Below, piece by piece: positions 26,281 to 35,642 of a DNA stretch of 61,572 nt (its first letter is position 1; each line of letters begins with the position of its first letter). A model generated the notes under the pieces. It made no database searches. It was not told the DNA's origin and saw only the letters and a list, made by a program, of their open reading frames with translations. The position numbers and the translations under genes were made by a program. This stretch comes from an uncultured Psychroflexus sp. (GTDB lineage Bacteria > Bacteroidota > Bacteroidia > Flavobacteriales > Flavobacteriaceae): NCBI GenBank assembly GCA_913062845.1, contig CAJXVZ010000013.1, positions 1-61,572 of the forward strand, written 5' to 3'.

Positions 26281-27276
26281 ATGAAAGTTGCAGTATTTAG
26301 CTCTAAACCTTATGATCAAAAATTCTTTGAAAGATATAATCAAAACTATGATCATGAATTGGCATTTTTTGATACAAATCTAAACGTCCAAACCACAAAT
26401 CTTACCCGTGATTTTGATACCGTATGTGTTTTTGTGAATGACAAGCTTGATCAAAAAGTCATCAAAAAACTCTCTGAAAATAAAGTCAAACATATCGCAT
26501 TACGTTGCGCAGGATTTAATAACGTAGACCTTGAAGCTGCAAAAGAGTACAACATAAAGGTCACAAGAGTGCCGGCATATTCTCCTCAGGCCGTTGCAGA
26601 ACATGCGTTGTCACTTATACTAACGCTAAATCGTAAAACTCATAAGGCCTATAACCGGATCAAAGAAGGTAATTTCTCACTTAATGGACTTATGGGTTTT
26701 GGGTTGAAAGACAAAACAGTTGGCGTTATAGGTACTGGTAAGATAGGCATTGCATTTTGTAAAATAATGCTCGGTCTAGGCTGTAAGGTCATAGCTTATG
26801 ATGTTCAGCCACAAGAGGAGTTGATCAAACTTGGCGTTGATTATCTGCCTTTGGATGAATTGTATAAAAATGCCGACATCATCTCCTTGCACTGCCCTTT
26901 GGTTCCTGCAACCAAACACATCATAAATGATGAGTCTGTAAGTAAAATGAAAGATCACGTGATGATCATCAACACCAGTCGTGGTGCGCTCATTCACACT
27001 GAAGATGTCATAAAAAATCTGAAAGAAAAGAAGATAGGTTACCTTGGTATTGATGTTTACGAACAGGAGGAAGAAATATTTTTTGAAGACCGGTCCGAGC
27101 AGATTATCGAAGATGATACTTTGATCAGACTCATCAGTTTTCCAAACGTATTGATCACATCTCATCAGGCTTTTCTCACTCAGGAAGCTCTGACAGAAAT
27201 TGCTCAAACGGTTTTACAGAATATAGAGGATTTCAAACAGGGAAAACAATTAAAGAATCAGGTTGAAGCAGGTTAA
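26281..27276 (+). CDS. D-2-hydroxyacid dehydrogenase (D-lactate dehydrogenase-like)
   Basis: 331 residues from the ATG at 26281 (MKVAVFSSKPYDQKFF), the usual start of LdhA-type fermentative D-lactate dehydrogenases. NAD-binding GTGKIGIAF near residue 153 and catalytic elements follow: Arg in NTSRGALIHTE, Glu in GIDVYEQEEEIFFEDRS and His in ITSHQAFLTQEA. It reduces pyruvate to D-lactate with NADH or a related 2-ketoacid. The flanking inverted repeat suggests local control, perhaps by redox or oxygen state, which is inference. Confidence 0.88.
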   Translation: MKVAVFSSKPYDQKFFERYNQNYDHELAFFDTNLNVQTTNLTRDFDTVCVFVNDKLDQKVIKKLSENKVKHIALRCAGFNNVDLEAAKEYNIKVTRVPAYSPQAVAEHALSLILTLNRKTHKAYNRIKEGNFSLNGLMGFGLKDKTVGVIGTGKIGIAFCKIMLGLGCKVIAYDVQPQEELIKLGVDYLPLDELYKNADIISLHCPLVPATKHIINDESVSKMKDHVMIINTSRGALIHTEDVIKNLKEKKIGYLGIDVYEQEEEIFFEDRSEQIIEDDTLIRLISFPNVLITSHQAFLTQEALTEIAQTVLQNIEDFKQGKQLKNQVEAG

Positions 27277-27311
27277 AAACCGAATAAACTTTAACAATAG
27301 TAAAAAAGTTA

Positions 27312-28301
27312 CTATCCTATCAACTTAACAGCCTCCTTCGCAAAATAGCTCGCAATCAAACTAGCGCCGGCACGTTTTATAGATGTGAGTTGCTCAAGCA
27401 TGACTGCATCGTGATCCAGCCAACCTTTTTCTGCGGCAGCTTTCAGCATGGCATATTCGCCACTGACCTGATAAACGGCAATAGGATGTTCTATGGTATT
27501 GGCCAGATCTCTTACAATATCCAGATAACATAAACCGGGTTTTACCATGACGATATCAGCACCTTCTTCAATGTCTAACAGCGTTTCGGTAATGGCTGTG
27601 TTTCTATTGGCTGGGTTCATTTGATAAGTACTTTTATCTTTTGGAACATTAACTTCATCTACAGGAGCAGAATCCAGAGCATCGCGAAAAGGACCATAAA
27701 ATGCTGAGGCATACTTCGCAGAATAGCTCATAATGCCAACATCATCAAAGCTGTTTTCTTCCAGAGTTTCTCTTAATGCTCTTATTCTGCCGTCCATCAT
27801 ATCACTAGGTGCCAGCATATCTGCACCGGCTTTGGCATGGCTTAAGCCCATTTTAGCCAGCATTTCGACGGTTTCGTCGTTAACGATTTTACCGTTTTTG
27901 ACTATACCATCATGTCCAAGGGAAGAAAAAGGATCTAAAGCAACATCGGTCATCACGTACATCTCGGGAACAGTATCTTTTATGGATTTGATGGCCTGTT
28001 GCATCAGTCCGTTTTCGTCTATGGCAGCCTGACCTGTATTATCCTTCAAATTGTCATCAACCTTTACGAACAGCAATACAGATTTTAAACCCATTCTCCA
28101 TATCTCTTTAACTTCTTTTTTGATATGATCCAGTGTCATTCGGAAATAACCTGGCATAGATGGTATTTCTTCTTTTTTATTTTGGCCTTCAATAATAAAA
28201 AGTGGTACAATAAAATCATCGGGGTGCAGTCTGGTTTCCTGAACCAGATCTCTTATAGCTTTACTTTTTCTTAAACGTCTTGGTCTTTGATAGGGATACA
28301 T
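27312..28301 (-). CDS. hemB: porphobilinogen synthase (delta-aminolevulinic acid dehydratase)
   Basis: 329 residues. Joins two aminolevulinate molecules to porphobilinogen in heme synthesis. MYPYQRPRRLRKS is the usual start, GPFRDALDSAP the family signature, and MVKPGLCYLDI holds the Schiff-base Lys. The metal site region reads VMTDVALDPFSSLGHDGIV, which lacks the three-Cys zinc motif and fits a Mg-type enzyme. It follows hemF by 3 bases in the same operon. Confidence 0.96.
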   Translation of the reverse strand: MYPYQRPRRLRKSKAIRDLVQETRLHPDDFIVPLFIIEGQNKKEEIPSMPGYFRMTLDHIKKEVKEIWRMGLKSVLLFVKVDDNLKDNTGQAAIDENGLMQQAIKSIKDTVPEMYVMTDVALDPFSSLGHDGIVKNGKIVNDETVEMLAKMGLSHAKAGADMLAPSDMMDGRIRALRETLEENSFDDVGIMSYSAKYASAFYGPFRDALDSAPVDEVNVPKDKSTYQMNPANRNTAITETLLDIEEGADIVMVKPGLCYLDIVRDLANTIEHPIAVYQVSGEYAMLKAAAEKGWLDHDAVMLEQLTSIKRAGASLIASYFAKEAVKLIG

Positions 28302-28304
28302 ATT

Positions 28305-29279
28305 TTAAGCTTTTGTCCAGTCTTTAGGATTTTGTAATACTTTAATTAACTCTTCTTCAGGCGAGTTTGGATCGGGATTGTGGTCATAACGCCATTGCAC
28401 ATGAGGAGGCAGACTCATCAAAATACTTTCTATTCTGCCGTTGGTTTTTAAACCGAATAAGGTACCCTTGTCATGCACTAAATTAAATTCCACATAACGA
28501 CCGCGTCTAATTTCCTGCCAGTCTCTTTGTGCCTGAGTAAATTTCATATCCTTTCTTTTTTCTACGATGGGAATGTAGGCATCAAGAAAACTGTCGCCAA
28601 TTTCAGTGACAAAACTATACCAATCTTCAATAGGCCTTTCGTCGTTTGCTTTCAGATAATCAAAAAACAAGCCGCCAACGCCTCGGGCTTCATTTCTGTG
28701 GTGGTTCCAGAAGTAATCATCACATTGTTTTTTGTATTTTTGGTAGAAAGAGGCGTCGTGTTTATCACAAGCAGTCTTACAAACCTGATGAAAGTGCTTA
28801 GCGTCCTCATCAAATAAATAATAAGGCGTTAAATCCTGTCCGCCTCCAAACCACTGATCAATAATTTTCTTGGATTTCTCATTACTGGCGCCAGGTGAAC
28901 TTTTTGTGAGCGAAGTCGAAGGTGTCATCCTGAGCGGAGTCGAAGGATACATTTCAAAATACCGCCAATTGGCGTGCACAGTGGGCACAAATGGATTTTT
29001 TGGATGAATCACCAAACTCAAACCGCAAGCAAAAAAATCCACATCTTCTACCTTAAAATAATTCTGCATGGACTTTGGTAAATGGCCGTGAACCGCCGAA
29101 ATATTCACACCACCTTTTTCAAAAACATCACCATTCTGTATAACCCTGGTTTTTCCACCGCCGCCTTCAGTTCTTTTCCATTCATCTTCATGAAAACTTG
29201 CTTTACCATCAATTTTTTCTAAGGCAGAAGTTATTTTATTTTGAAGCTCTACAATGTAATTGTAAAATTTATCTTTCAT
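28305..29279 (-). CDS. hemF: oxygen-dependent coproporphyrinogen III oxidase
   Basis: 324 residues. Oxidatively decarboxylates coproporphyrinogen III to protoporphyrinogen IX using O2. Family blocks: VHANWRYFEMY, WFGGGQDLTPYYLFDEDAKHFH, NEARGVGGLFFDYL and GRYVEFNLVHDKGTLFGLKT. Between RYFEMY (to residue 111) and IIDQWFGGG (from 139) there is an extra segment (PSTPLRMTPSTSLTKSSPGA) absent from ordinary family members. Its DNA is an intergenic-type repeat inserted in frame. The insert falls in a loop, so activity may persist. First gene of the hemF-hemB operon. Confidence 0.95.
   Translation of the reverse strand: MKDKFYNYIVELQNKITSALEKIDGKASFHEDEWKRTEGGGGKTRVIQNGDVFEKGGVNISAVHGHLPKSMQNYFKVEDVDFFACGLSLVIHPKNPFVPTVHANWRYFEMYPSTPLRMTPSTSLTKSSPGASNEKSKKIIDQWFGGGQDLTPYYLFDEDAKHFHQVCKTACDKHDASFYQKYKKQCDDYFWNHHRNEARGVGGLFFDYLKANDERPIEDWYSFVTEIGDSFLDAYIPIVEKRKDMKFTQAQRDWQEIRRGRYVEFNLVHDKGTLFGLKTNGRIESILMSLPPHVQWRYDHNPDPNSPEEELIKVLQNPKDWTKA
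28901..28948 (-). repeat. REP-like repeat inserted in frame within hemF
   Basis: On the minus strand the stretch holds CCTTCGACTCCGCTCAGGAT followed by a second partial unit CCTTCGACTTCGCTCAC. This is the wording of common flavobacterial intergenic repeats, here read as Pro-Ser-Thr codons inside hemF. Confidence 0.75.
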
Positions 29280-29298
29280 CAGTTTAAATGTCTATTTA

Positions 29299-29306
29299 CA
29301 AATATA
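29299..29306 (-). promoter_or_regulatory. predicted -7 promoter element of hemF-hemB
   Basis: The minus strand reads TATATTTG, an exact TAnnTTTG match, 20 bases before the hemF ATG. Confidence 0.5.
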
Positions 29307-29382
29307 ATTATTACTAAAGGTTTGGAGGGTTAAACAACACCATACATTAAATAAAAATAGTCAGCTTGCTCGAGCGATAGTT

Positions 29383-30690
29383 TTAAAGTAGTGACTCAAA
29401 TTGCAATAATTTCCCTCTTTTTGTTCTTTTCAAAGCCTGCGCCCTTATAAATCTTAATTCAAGTCCTGGTTCCAGATATTTTTCAATGGCATTTTTGATT
29501 GAAGTTTTTTGAAAGGGGTTTAATTCTTGGTCTGCCACATATCTGATCAAAAATTGATTAATTTTTTCCTGAACCACTTTAAGTTCTTTGACATTTCCAT
29601 TATTATCTATGACTGACTTTGTAACATAATAAAAACTAAGTGCCGGTACTTTTTTTCCACTAGGTAATACGGCAAACACATTTGTTCTGCCGGTTAATTT
29701 TTCTAAAGTTTGCCGGTTATCCCTTTTAGGTTGACTTAGAATTCCGACATCGCCTATTTTATAACGGATAAAAGGATGCGCTTTGTTATCTAAAGAAGTG
29801 ACAACAAGATCACCTTCCTGACCAAAATCCCATGGTTTTCCATTTTCGTCAACCACTTCTGTGTAGAGCGTGAGATTGTTGAGCAACCAATTCTGGTTTT
29901 CATTTTCAAACGCAATCACACCAAACTCACTGGCACCGTATTCCTTGATAACCTGAACACCAAAAGATTCTCTTAAAAGTTGTCTGTCGTTTTCAAAAAG
30001 CATTTCACTGGTGGTGAAACAGACCTTCAAAGTCGGACAAAGATGTTTTAAGATTATCTTTCTATCCTTGAGATATTTAGCAAACATGACTATAGAAGAG
30101 GTATATCCATTGATGTATTCAAAAGGTTTCTGTTTAAAAATTCTGACGAAAGTTGAAAGATTTTTTTCAGACAGATCAAAAATATCAAACCTGTAGCGTT
30201 TGGCCATTTTGTCCTTTAATCGCTCTTTTTGATGCCCTTTAAAATCTTTGGGTATACCGTAAAATCTGGCTTCCAGAGATTTACCAATTTTGACATTAAA
30301 TTGTTGGTACAGATCTATGATGTGTGCCCAGCTCAAGGCATGGGCAAACTTATCTTTTGCAAAAATGAAAGGATGTCCGCTGGAGCCTGAAGTTTTATTG
30401 ACGAATACACTTTTTTTGGTGTAGCCTTTACTTAGCCTTTGTTCAAGAGGAATCTGCAAGTCCTGTTTAGTCATGATAGGAATATCCTCCCATTTTTCAA
30501 CTTTTCTGTCCGCTAAAAATTTATCGTAGAATTCATTATGAGACTTTTGAAAGTTAAAAATGTCCCATTTCTTCTCATTTAAAATATCACAACCATCAAT
30601 CTGTATGTTTTTTTTCCTTTCGTTCAATACCTGCTCAGCCTTCTTTAAAGGAAACCCCTGTAATTCTAATGCAGTTTTAAAACGGTTCAA
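29383..30690 (-). CDS. phenylacetate-CoA ligase / CapK family adenylate-forming protein
   Basis: 435 residues. Contains the adenylation motif NKTSGSSGHPFIFAK (about residues 98-112), YGASEFGVIAFE (acyl-adenylate site) and YKIGDVGIL near the C-terminal hinge. These place it in the PaaK/CapK (coenzyme F390 synthetase-like) branch of adenylating enzymes. The true acid substrate is unknown; surface-polysaccharide modification is common for CapK-like members. Divergent from purD, with about 70 bases between. Confidence 0.8.
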   Translation of the reverse strand: MNRFKTALELQGFPLKKAEQVLNERKKNIQIDGCDILNEKKWDIFNFQKSHNEFYDKFLADRKVEKWEDIPIMTKQDLQIPLEQRLSKGYTKKSVFVNKTSGSSGHPFIFAKDKFAHALSWAHIIDLYQQFNVKIGKSLEARFYGIPKDFKGHQKERLKDKMAKRYRFDIFDLSEKNLSTFVRIFKQKPFEYINGYTSSIVMFAKYLKDRKIILKHLCPTLKVCFTTSEMLFENDRQLLRESFGVQVIKEYGASEFGVIAFENENQNWLLNNLTLYTEVVDENGKPWDFGQEGDLVVTSLDNKAHPFIRYKIGDVGILSQPKRDNRQTLEKLTGRTNVFAVLPSGKKVPALSFYYVTKSVIDNNGNVKELKVVQEKINQFLIRYVADQELNPFQKTSIKNAIEKYLEPGLELRFIRAQALKRTKRGKLLQFESLL

Positions 30691-30731
30691 GTTTTTCTGA
30701 TAAGAAATTAGGGTAGCAATTTACAAACAAT

Positions 30732-30739
30732 TATTTTTG
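30732..30739 (+). promoter_or_regulatory. predicted -7 promoter element of purD
   Basis: TATTTTTG, exact TAnnTTTG, 24 bases before the purD ATG. Confidence 0.5.
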
Positions 30740-30763
30740 ATGCTTTATTCAATTATATAAATC

Positions 30764-32044
30764 ATGATCAATATTTTAATTCTTGGTAGTGGAGGCAGAG
30801 AACATGCTTTGGCACATAAGATAAAGCAGAGTCCAAAATGTGGTAATCTTTTTGTAGCTCCGGGGAATGCCGGGACACAACAGATAGCAAAAAATCTTGA
30901 GCTTGACATTTTAGATTTTGATGCTGTTGCCAAAGTTTTAAAGCAACACGAAATTAGTATGCTGTTAGTAGGGCCGGAAGCACCCTTGGTAAACGGAATT
31001 ACTGATTTTTTTAAAATGAAGCCTGGATTTGAAGATCTCAAAATTATAGGACCTTCGAAAGATGGTGCTGTCTTAGAGGGAAGTAAAGAAAGAGCAAAGT
31101 TGTTTATGGAGTCGCATAACATCCCAACAGCAAGATACCAAAGCTTTACTGCCGACACACTTTCTGAGGGTGAAAAATTTCTAGAAACGCTCTCATCACC
31201 CTATGTTTTAAAAGCAGATGGATTAGCCGGCGGAAAGGGTGTTTTGATCATAGACAATCTCACTGAAGCCAAAATGGAATTGGGCAAAATGCTAACGGAA
31301 AAAAAATTTGGTGAGGCTTCTCAAACGGTTGTTGTTGAAGAGTTTCTGGACGGCATTGAACTTAGTGTTTTTGTGCTCACAGATGGCAAAAACTATAAGA
31401 TATTACCAAATGCAAAAGACTACAAGCGCATAGGTGAAGGTGATACAGGTTTAAATACCGGTGGAATGGGTGCTGTATCTCCTGTTCCATTCGCAGATGA
31501 GGAATTTATGCATAAAGTTGAAGAAAAGATTGTTAAGCCAACCGTGTCAGGATTTTCTAAAGAAAACATAGACTATAAAGGCTTTGTATTCATAGGCTTA
31601 ATGAAAGTAGGAGACGAGCCCTTTGTTGTAGAATACAATGTAAGAATGGGCGATCCTGAAACTGAAGTCGTTATGCCAAGAATTGAATCGGATTTGATTG
31701 AACTCCTGGAAAAGACCGCTGCCGGAGAATTAGACAGCGCCAGACTTGATGTCAGCCCAAAGGCAGCAACTACAGTTATGCTCGTGTCCAACGGCTATCC
31801 TGAAGCTTATGAAAAGGGTAAGCCAATCACTGGCTTAGAAAATATTTCTGAAAATGAAGCCATAGTTTTCCATGCCGGCACCAAAGTTTCCGGTAATGAA
31901 ATTCTTAGCAATGGCGGTCGTGTTATTGCAGTTACGGCCATGGGTAATGATCATAAAGAGGCCTTGCAAAAATCATACAGTCAAATAAAAAAGGTCTGTT
32001 TTGAAAACATTAATTTTAGAAAGGACATAGGTTTTGACCTGTAA
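30764..32044 (+). CDS. purD: phosphoribosylamine-glycine ligase
   Basis: 426 residues. ATP-dependent joining of glycine to phosphoribosylamine, the second step of purine synthesis. N-terminal MINILILGSGGREHALAHKI and GPEAPLVNG, the ATP-grasp core (PYVLKADGLAGGKGVLI, VVEEFLDGIELSVFVLTDG) and the PGAAG-type substrate region (NTGGMGAVSPVPF, EYNVRMGDPETEVVMPRI) are all present. Length is normal. recA follows after 53 bases. Confidence 0.97.
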   Translation: MINILILGSGGREHALAHKIKQSPKCGNLFVAPGNAGTQQIAKNLELDILDFDAVAKVLKQHEISMLLVGPEAPLVNGITDFFKMKPGFEDLKIIGPSKDGAVLEGSKERAKLFMESHNIPTARYQSFTADTLSEGEKFLETLSSPYVLKADGLAGGKGVLIIDNLTEAKMELGKMLTEKKFGEASQTVVVEEFLDGIELSVFVLTDGKNYKILPNAKDYKRIGEGDTGLNTGGMGAVSPVPFADEEFMHKVEEKIVKPTVSGFSKENIDYKGFVFIGLMKVGDEPFVVEYNVRMGDPETEVVMPRIESDLIELLEKTAAGELDSARLDVSPKAATTVMLVSNGYPEAYEKGKPITGLENISENEAIVFHAGTKVSGNEILSNGGRVIAVTAMGNDHKEALQKSYSQIKKVCFENINFRKDIGFDL

Positions 32045-32097
32045 TTGAAAAACTAAAAAAAATTGTACATTTACCTTTCGTAAAAAATTGAAGAAAA

Positions 32098-33114
32098 ATG
32101 AGTGAAGATAAAGATAAACAAGCGAAGCTGAAAGCTCTAAAGCTAACTTTAGATAAACTGGATAAAACCTACGGAAAAGGAACCGTGATGAAGATGAGCG
32201 ACCAGTCGGTTGTCAATGTCGATGCTATATCCTCAGGTTCTCTGGGGTTGGATCTGGCATTAGGCGTTGGAGGTTATCCAAGAGGCAGGGTGATTGAAAT
32301 TTATGGCCCTGAATCTTCCGGTAAAACGACCTTAACCCTGCATGCCATTGCTGAAGCCCAAAAAAAAGGTGGTATAGCTGCATTTATTGATGCAGAACAC
32401 GCATTCGACAGAGGTTACGCAGCAGACCTGGGTATAGATATTGATAATTTGATTATTTCTCAGCCTGATCATGGTGAGCAAGCGCTGGAAATTGCAGATA
32501 ATTTGATTCGTTCCGGTGCTATAGATATTATAGTTATAGACTCTGTGGCTGCGCTTACACCAAAAAGCGAAATTGAAGGTGAAATGGGAGATTCTAAAAT
32601 GGGTCTTCACGCCAGATTGATGTCTCAGGCATTAAGAAAACTTACCTCCAGCATCAGCAAAACCAATTGTACAGTGATTTTTATCAACCAGTTGAGAGAG
32701 AAGATTGGCGTAATGTTTGGTAACCCTGAAACAACAACCGGAGGTAACGCGTTGAAATTTTATGCATCGGTAAGGTTGGATATTCGTCGCTCTACTCAAA
32801 TAAAAGACAGTAATAGCGATGTGCGAGGTAATAAAACCAGGGTAAAGGTTGTGAAGAACAAAGTAGCGCCACCGTTCAAAACTGCAGAATTTGATATCAT
32901 GTACGGCGAAGGAATTTCTAAAGTTGGTGAGGTTATTGATATTGGTGTAGATTATGAAATCATCAAAAAGGCAGGCTCCTGGTACAGTTATGAAGATACA
33001 AAACTTGGTCAGGGAAGAGATGCCGTAAAAACGTTACTGATGGAAAATCCTGATTTGATGGATGAACTGGAAGAAAAAATAAAGGAAGCGATAAAAATTG
33101 CTAAAGAAGCTTAA
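32098..33114 (+). CDS. recA: recombinase RecA
   Basis: 338 residues. Walker [10 protein letters not shown] (about 68-76), MAW-type IDAEHAFD, Walker [11 protein letters not shown], and loop region [28 protein letters not shown]. Strand exchange and LexA co-protease functions are general knowledge. The C-terminal acidic tail is short. The downstream lipoprotein frame overlaps the recA end only if an earlier in-frame start is used. Confidence 0.98.
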   Translation: MSEDKDKQAKLKALKLTLDKLDKTYGKGTVMKMSDQSVVNVDAISSGSLGLDLALGVGGYPRGRVIEIYGPESSGKTTLTLHAIAEAQKKGGIAAFIDAEHAFDRGYAADLGIDIDNLIISQPDHGEQALEIADNLIRSGAIDIIVIDSVAALTPKSEIEGEMGDSKMGLHARLMSQALRKLTSSISKTNCTVIFINQLREKIGVMFGNPETTTGGNALKFYASVRLDIRRSTQIKDSNSDVRGNKTRVKVVKNKVAPPFKTAEFDIMYGEGISKVGEVIDIGVDYEIIKKAGSWYSYEDTKLGQGRDAVKTLLMENPDLMDELEEKIKEAIKIAKEA

Positions 33115-33148
33115 CGCAACCATATTCACTTTTATGTATCTGAATAAT

Positions 33149-33562
33149 ATGAGAATAAAGATAATTGCAGTAATTTTAATTTTAGGATTGATGTCATGCT
33201 CTGTGGATGACCCTAAGATTGTTACTATCCAAAACGCAAATGTTGTAAACGTTGTATCGCCTGATGTCTTGCGTTTTGGAGAAACTGAAGTATTTTTAGT
33301 TGAATATCTTAATCCAACCGATTGTCACACTTTTGAAGGTTTTGATGTCATTGGTTCTGAGCCTGAAACCAAAACTATAAGAACAGAGACGAGGTTTGAA
33401 GAATCCTTTGATTGCGATGATACGCCAAACGACTTTCAGGTTGTTGAGTTCGAGTTTCAGGTAGAAAGTCAACAAGATCACAGTATCAGGTTTCTTAGAG
33501 GTGCATCAGACACTGGCCAGTTATTGTATTTTACATTTAATTTACCCGTAGTAGTAGAATAA
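33149..33562 (+). CDS. hypothetical lipoprotein
   Basis: 137 residues from the ATG at 33149, which gives MRIKIIAVILILGLMSCSVDD, a clear SpII signal. The mature part is beta-rich with two conserved-looking Cys (TDCHTFEGF, SFDCDDTPND) that may form a disulfide. No family recognised. It ends one base before the TTG start of the ECF sigma factor, suggesting one transcript. Confidence 0.75.
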   Translation: MRIKIIAVILILGLMSCSVDDPKIVTIQNANVVNVVSPDVLRFGETEVFLVEYLNPTDCHTFEGFDVIGSEPETKTIRTETRFEESFDCDDTPNDFQVVEFEFQVESQQDHSIRFLRGASDTGQLLYFTFNLPVVVE

Positions 33563-33563
33563 T

Positions 33564-34118
33564 TTGAAATTAAAGAAACTCATATTAAAATGTCAAAACA
33601 AAGAGCTTAAAGCTCAGAAGATGCTTTATGAGTTGTATAGTGCAAAATTATTTAGTCTCAGCTTAAAATACTCAAAAAATTACGCTGAAGCCCAGGATAA
33701 TCTTCAGGATGCCTTTATTGCCATTTTTGAAAATATTAACCAATTCAAACATAAAGGATCTTTTGAAGGCTGGATGAAACGTATAACCATAAATACAGCT
33801 CTTGCAAGATACAGAAATCAAAAGGTGTTTTCACTGAACTATGAAGAGCTCATTGTCCAACCGGAAAATGATTACACTGACCATGGTATTGGTTTGCAAA
33901 CACTTTTGAAATTTATTCAGGAATTGCCAAACCGCTACAGAATGGTTTTTAACTTATACGTATTAGATGGATATTCTCATAAGGAAATTGCTAAAATGAT
34001 GGATATTTCAGAAGGGACATCCAAGTCTAATCTGGCCAGAGGTCGACAAATACTAAAAGATAAGGTCAATACGCTTTTACACGCTCAATCCAATAATTCA
34101 TCTGCTCAGTCTTTATGA
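33564..34118 (+). CDS. RNA polymerase ECF sigma factor (sigma-70 family)
   Basis: 184 residues if the TTG at 33564 is used, giving the family-typical N-terminus LKLKKLILKCQNKELKAQKMLY. An ATG at 33621 would remove part of region 2. Region 2 (YAEAQDNLQDAFIAIFENINQFKHKGSFEGWMKRI) and region 4 (LPNRYRMVFNLYVLDGYSHKEIAKMMDISEGTSKSNLARGR) are intact. The stop overlaps the next gene by 4 bases, a coupling usual for a sigma factor and its membrane partner. Confidence 0.9.
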   Translation: MKLKKLILKCQNKELKAQKMLYELYSAKLFSLSLKYSKNYAEAQDNLQDAFIAIFENINQFKHKGSFEGWMKRITINTALARYRNQKVFSLNYEELIVQPENDYTDHGIGLQTLLKFIQELPNRYRMVFNLYVLDGYSHKEIAKMMDISEGTSKSNLARGRQILKDKVNTLLHAQSNNSSAQSL

Positions 34119-35518
34119 AAGAGAATCACGACATAGATAGATTGTTTCAGGAATCTTTTAAAGATTTTGAGGTTGAAGCGCCCAAAAATGCATGGGCTAA
34201 TATTGAAAAAGAACTCAAGTCTTCCAGAAAGAAGGTCTTACCTTTATGGCAAAAGATCTCAGCCGCAGCAGCGGTGATTGCAGTCCTTATTCTTGCAGGC
34301 TCTCAATGGCTGATAGGTGTAAATACGGATAATAAATTCACACCGGTTGTAAATTCAACAAATGAGATCTTATCACAACCTCGGGAACCATCAGATGAGA
34401 ATGAAAATACTTTGATTACTGCTATAGAGGGTGATGATGAAGGCAATGAAAGCAAAAATAATTTGACCGATGAAAAAAATACCGGAACAAATGTAAACTC
34501 AGTTAATACGCAAGCAAACTACTTATCAATTTCGGGTTCAGTTGCCAATGCCAAATATTCAAAAAAGACAAAGAAAATACTGCGTGGAGAAACACAATCA
34601 GCTTTTGCTCAAACTCAAAAGGATATTTCAGAGGATTCGGAAGTAATCGCTTTGCTTTCAAAGCCAGTGTTCAATGGGAATAATTTTTTAAAAGATTCTG
34701 AAATAGAATTGTCTAATAAGAATGACGGATCTAATGCTAAGCTACAGTCTTTAGTGGAAGTCGCCCAAAAAATTTACCAGGAGAATCAGAATTCATCATC
34801 ACCTACAGAGCAAAAATCCTGGTTCGTAAAACCACAGATTTCACCAACTTTTTATGGTAATATGGGAAGTGGAAGCGCTATAGATGAAAATTTGGCACAA
34901 AACTCAGGTTCAGGCGATGTGAATGTTTCTTTTGGTGTCAATATCGCTTATCAACTCAATGACAAAGTAAAAATACGTTCAGGTATTAATCGGGTTAATC
35001 TTAATTATTCAACAAATGATGTTTTTGTAGTTCCTGGTACGACCTATTCCAGTTTCAATAATGTTGACATAAGCAGCAGTTATCAGGCTTCAATTCTTAC
35101 ACAACAGCAAATAATAGATTTAAATAATGATGGTGTTCTCGGAAGAATTCCGACGGAGACTTCTCAGCTGCAACAGCAACTCGGTTTTATAGAAATACCC
35201 ATGGAATTGGAATACAAACTTTTGGACAAAGATATCAATATCAATATCATAGGAGGAGCAAGTACATTATTACTTAATCAAAACAGTCTGGATATTAAGA
35301 CGGGAAATTCAACCACTTCAGTCGGAGAAGCTAATAATTTAAATGACATAAGCTTTTCAACTAATTTTGCTCTCGGCTTTGATTATGATATTTCTGAACG
35401 CCTCATGCTTAATCTGGAGCCGACTTTTAAGTACCAAATCAATACTTTTCAAAGTGGCACAACAGATTTTCAGCCCTATTTTTTTGGCATTTATTCGGGT
35501 CTAGTATTTAAATTCTAA
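34115..35518 (+). CDS. single-pass protein with C-terminal outer-membrane beta-barrel-like domain, sigma-coupled
   Basis: 467 residues. The cytoplasmic N-terminus (LFQESFKDFEVEAPKNAWANIEKEL) is the pattern seen in Bacteroidota proteins paired with ECF factors. A helix follows at about residues 49-67 (ISAAAAVIAVLILAGSQWLI), then a long disordered Asn/Asp/Thr-rich linker. From about residue 225 the sequence is beta-rich with PorT/OmpW-like repeats (KPQISPTFYGNMG, VSFGVNIAYQLNDKVKIRSGINRVN, LNLEPTFKYQIN) ending in Phe (VFKF). It may link envelope state to the sigma factor; that role is inference. Confidence 0.75.
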   Translation: MKENHDIDRLFQESFKDFEVEAPKNAWANIEKELKSSRKKVLPLWQKISAAAAVIAVLILAGSQWLIGVNTDNKFTPVVNSTNEILSQPREPSDENENTLITAIEGDDEGNESKNNLTDEKNTGTNVNSVNTQANYLSISGSVANAKYSKKTKKILRGETQSAFAQTQKDISEDSEVIALLSKPVFNGNNFLKDSEIELSNKNDGSNAKLQSLVEVAQKIYQENQNSSSPTEQKSWFVKPQISPTFYGNMGSGSAIDENLAQNSGSGDVNVSFGVNIAYQLNDKVKIRSGINRVNLNYSTNDVFVVPGTTYSSFNNVDISSSYQASILTQQQIIDLNNDGVLGRIPTETSQLQQQLGFIEIPMELEYKLLDKDININIIGGASTLLLNQNSLDIKTGNSTTSVGEANNLNDISFSTNFALGFDYDISERLMLNLEPTFKYQINTFQSGTTDFQPYFFGIYSGLVFKF

Positions 35519-35642
35519 GCCTATCTAAAGTTTTGATTTACAAAAGAATAAACTAGAAATAATATATTTGGAAATTTTTTGTTAATAAGATTTTTGGGAT
35601 AAATTTTTTTTAGGTCAGGAAATCTTTTAGATTTGTTTTCAA

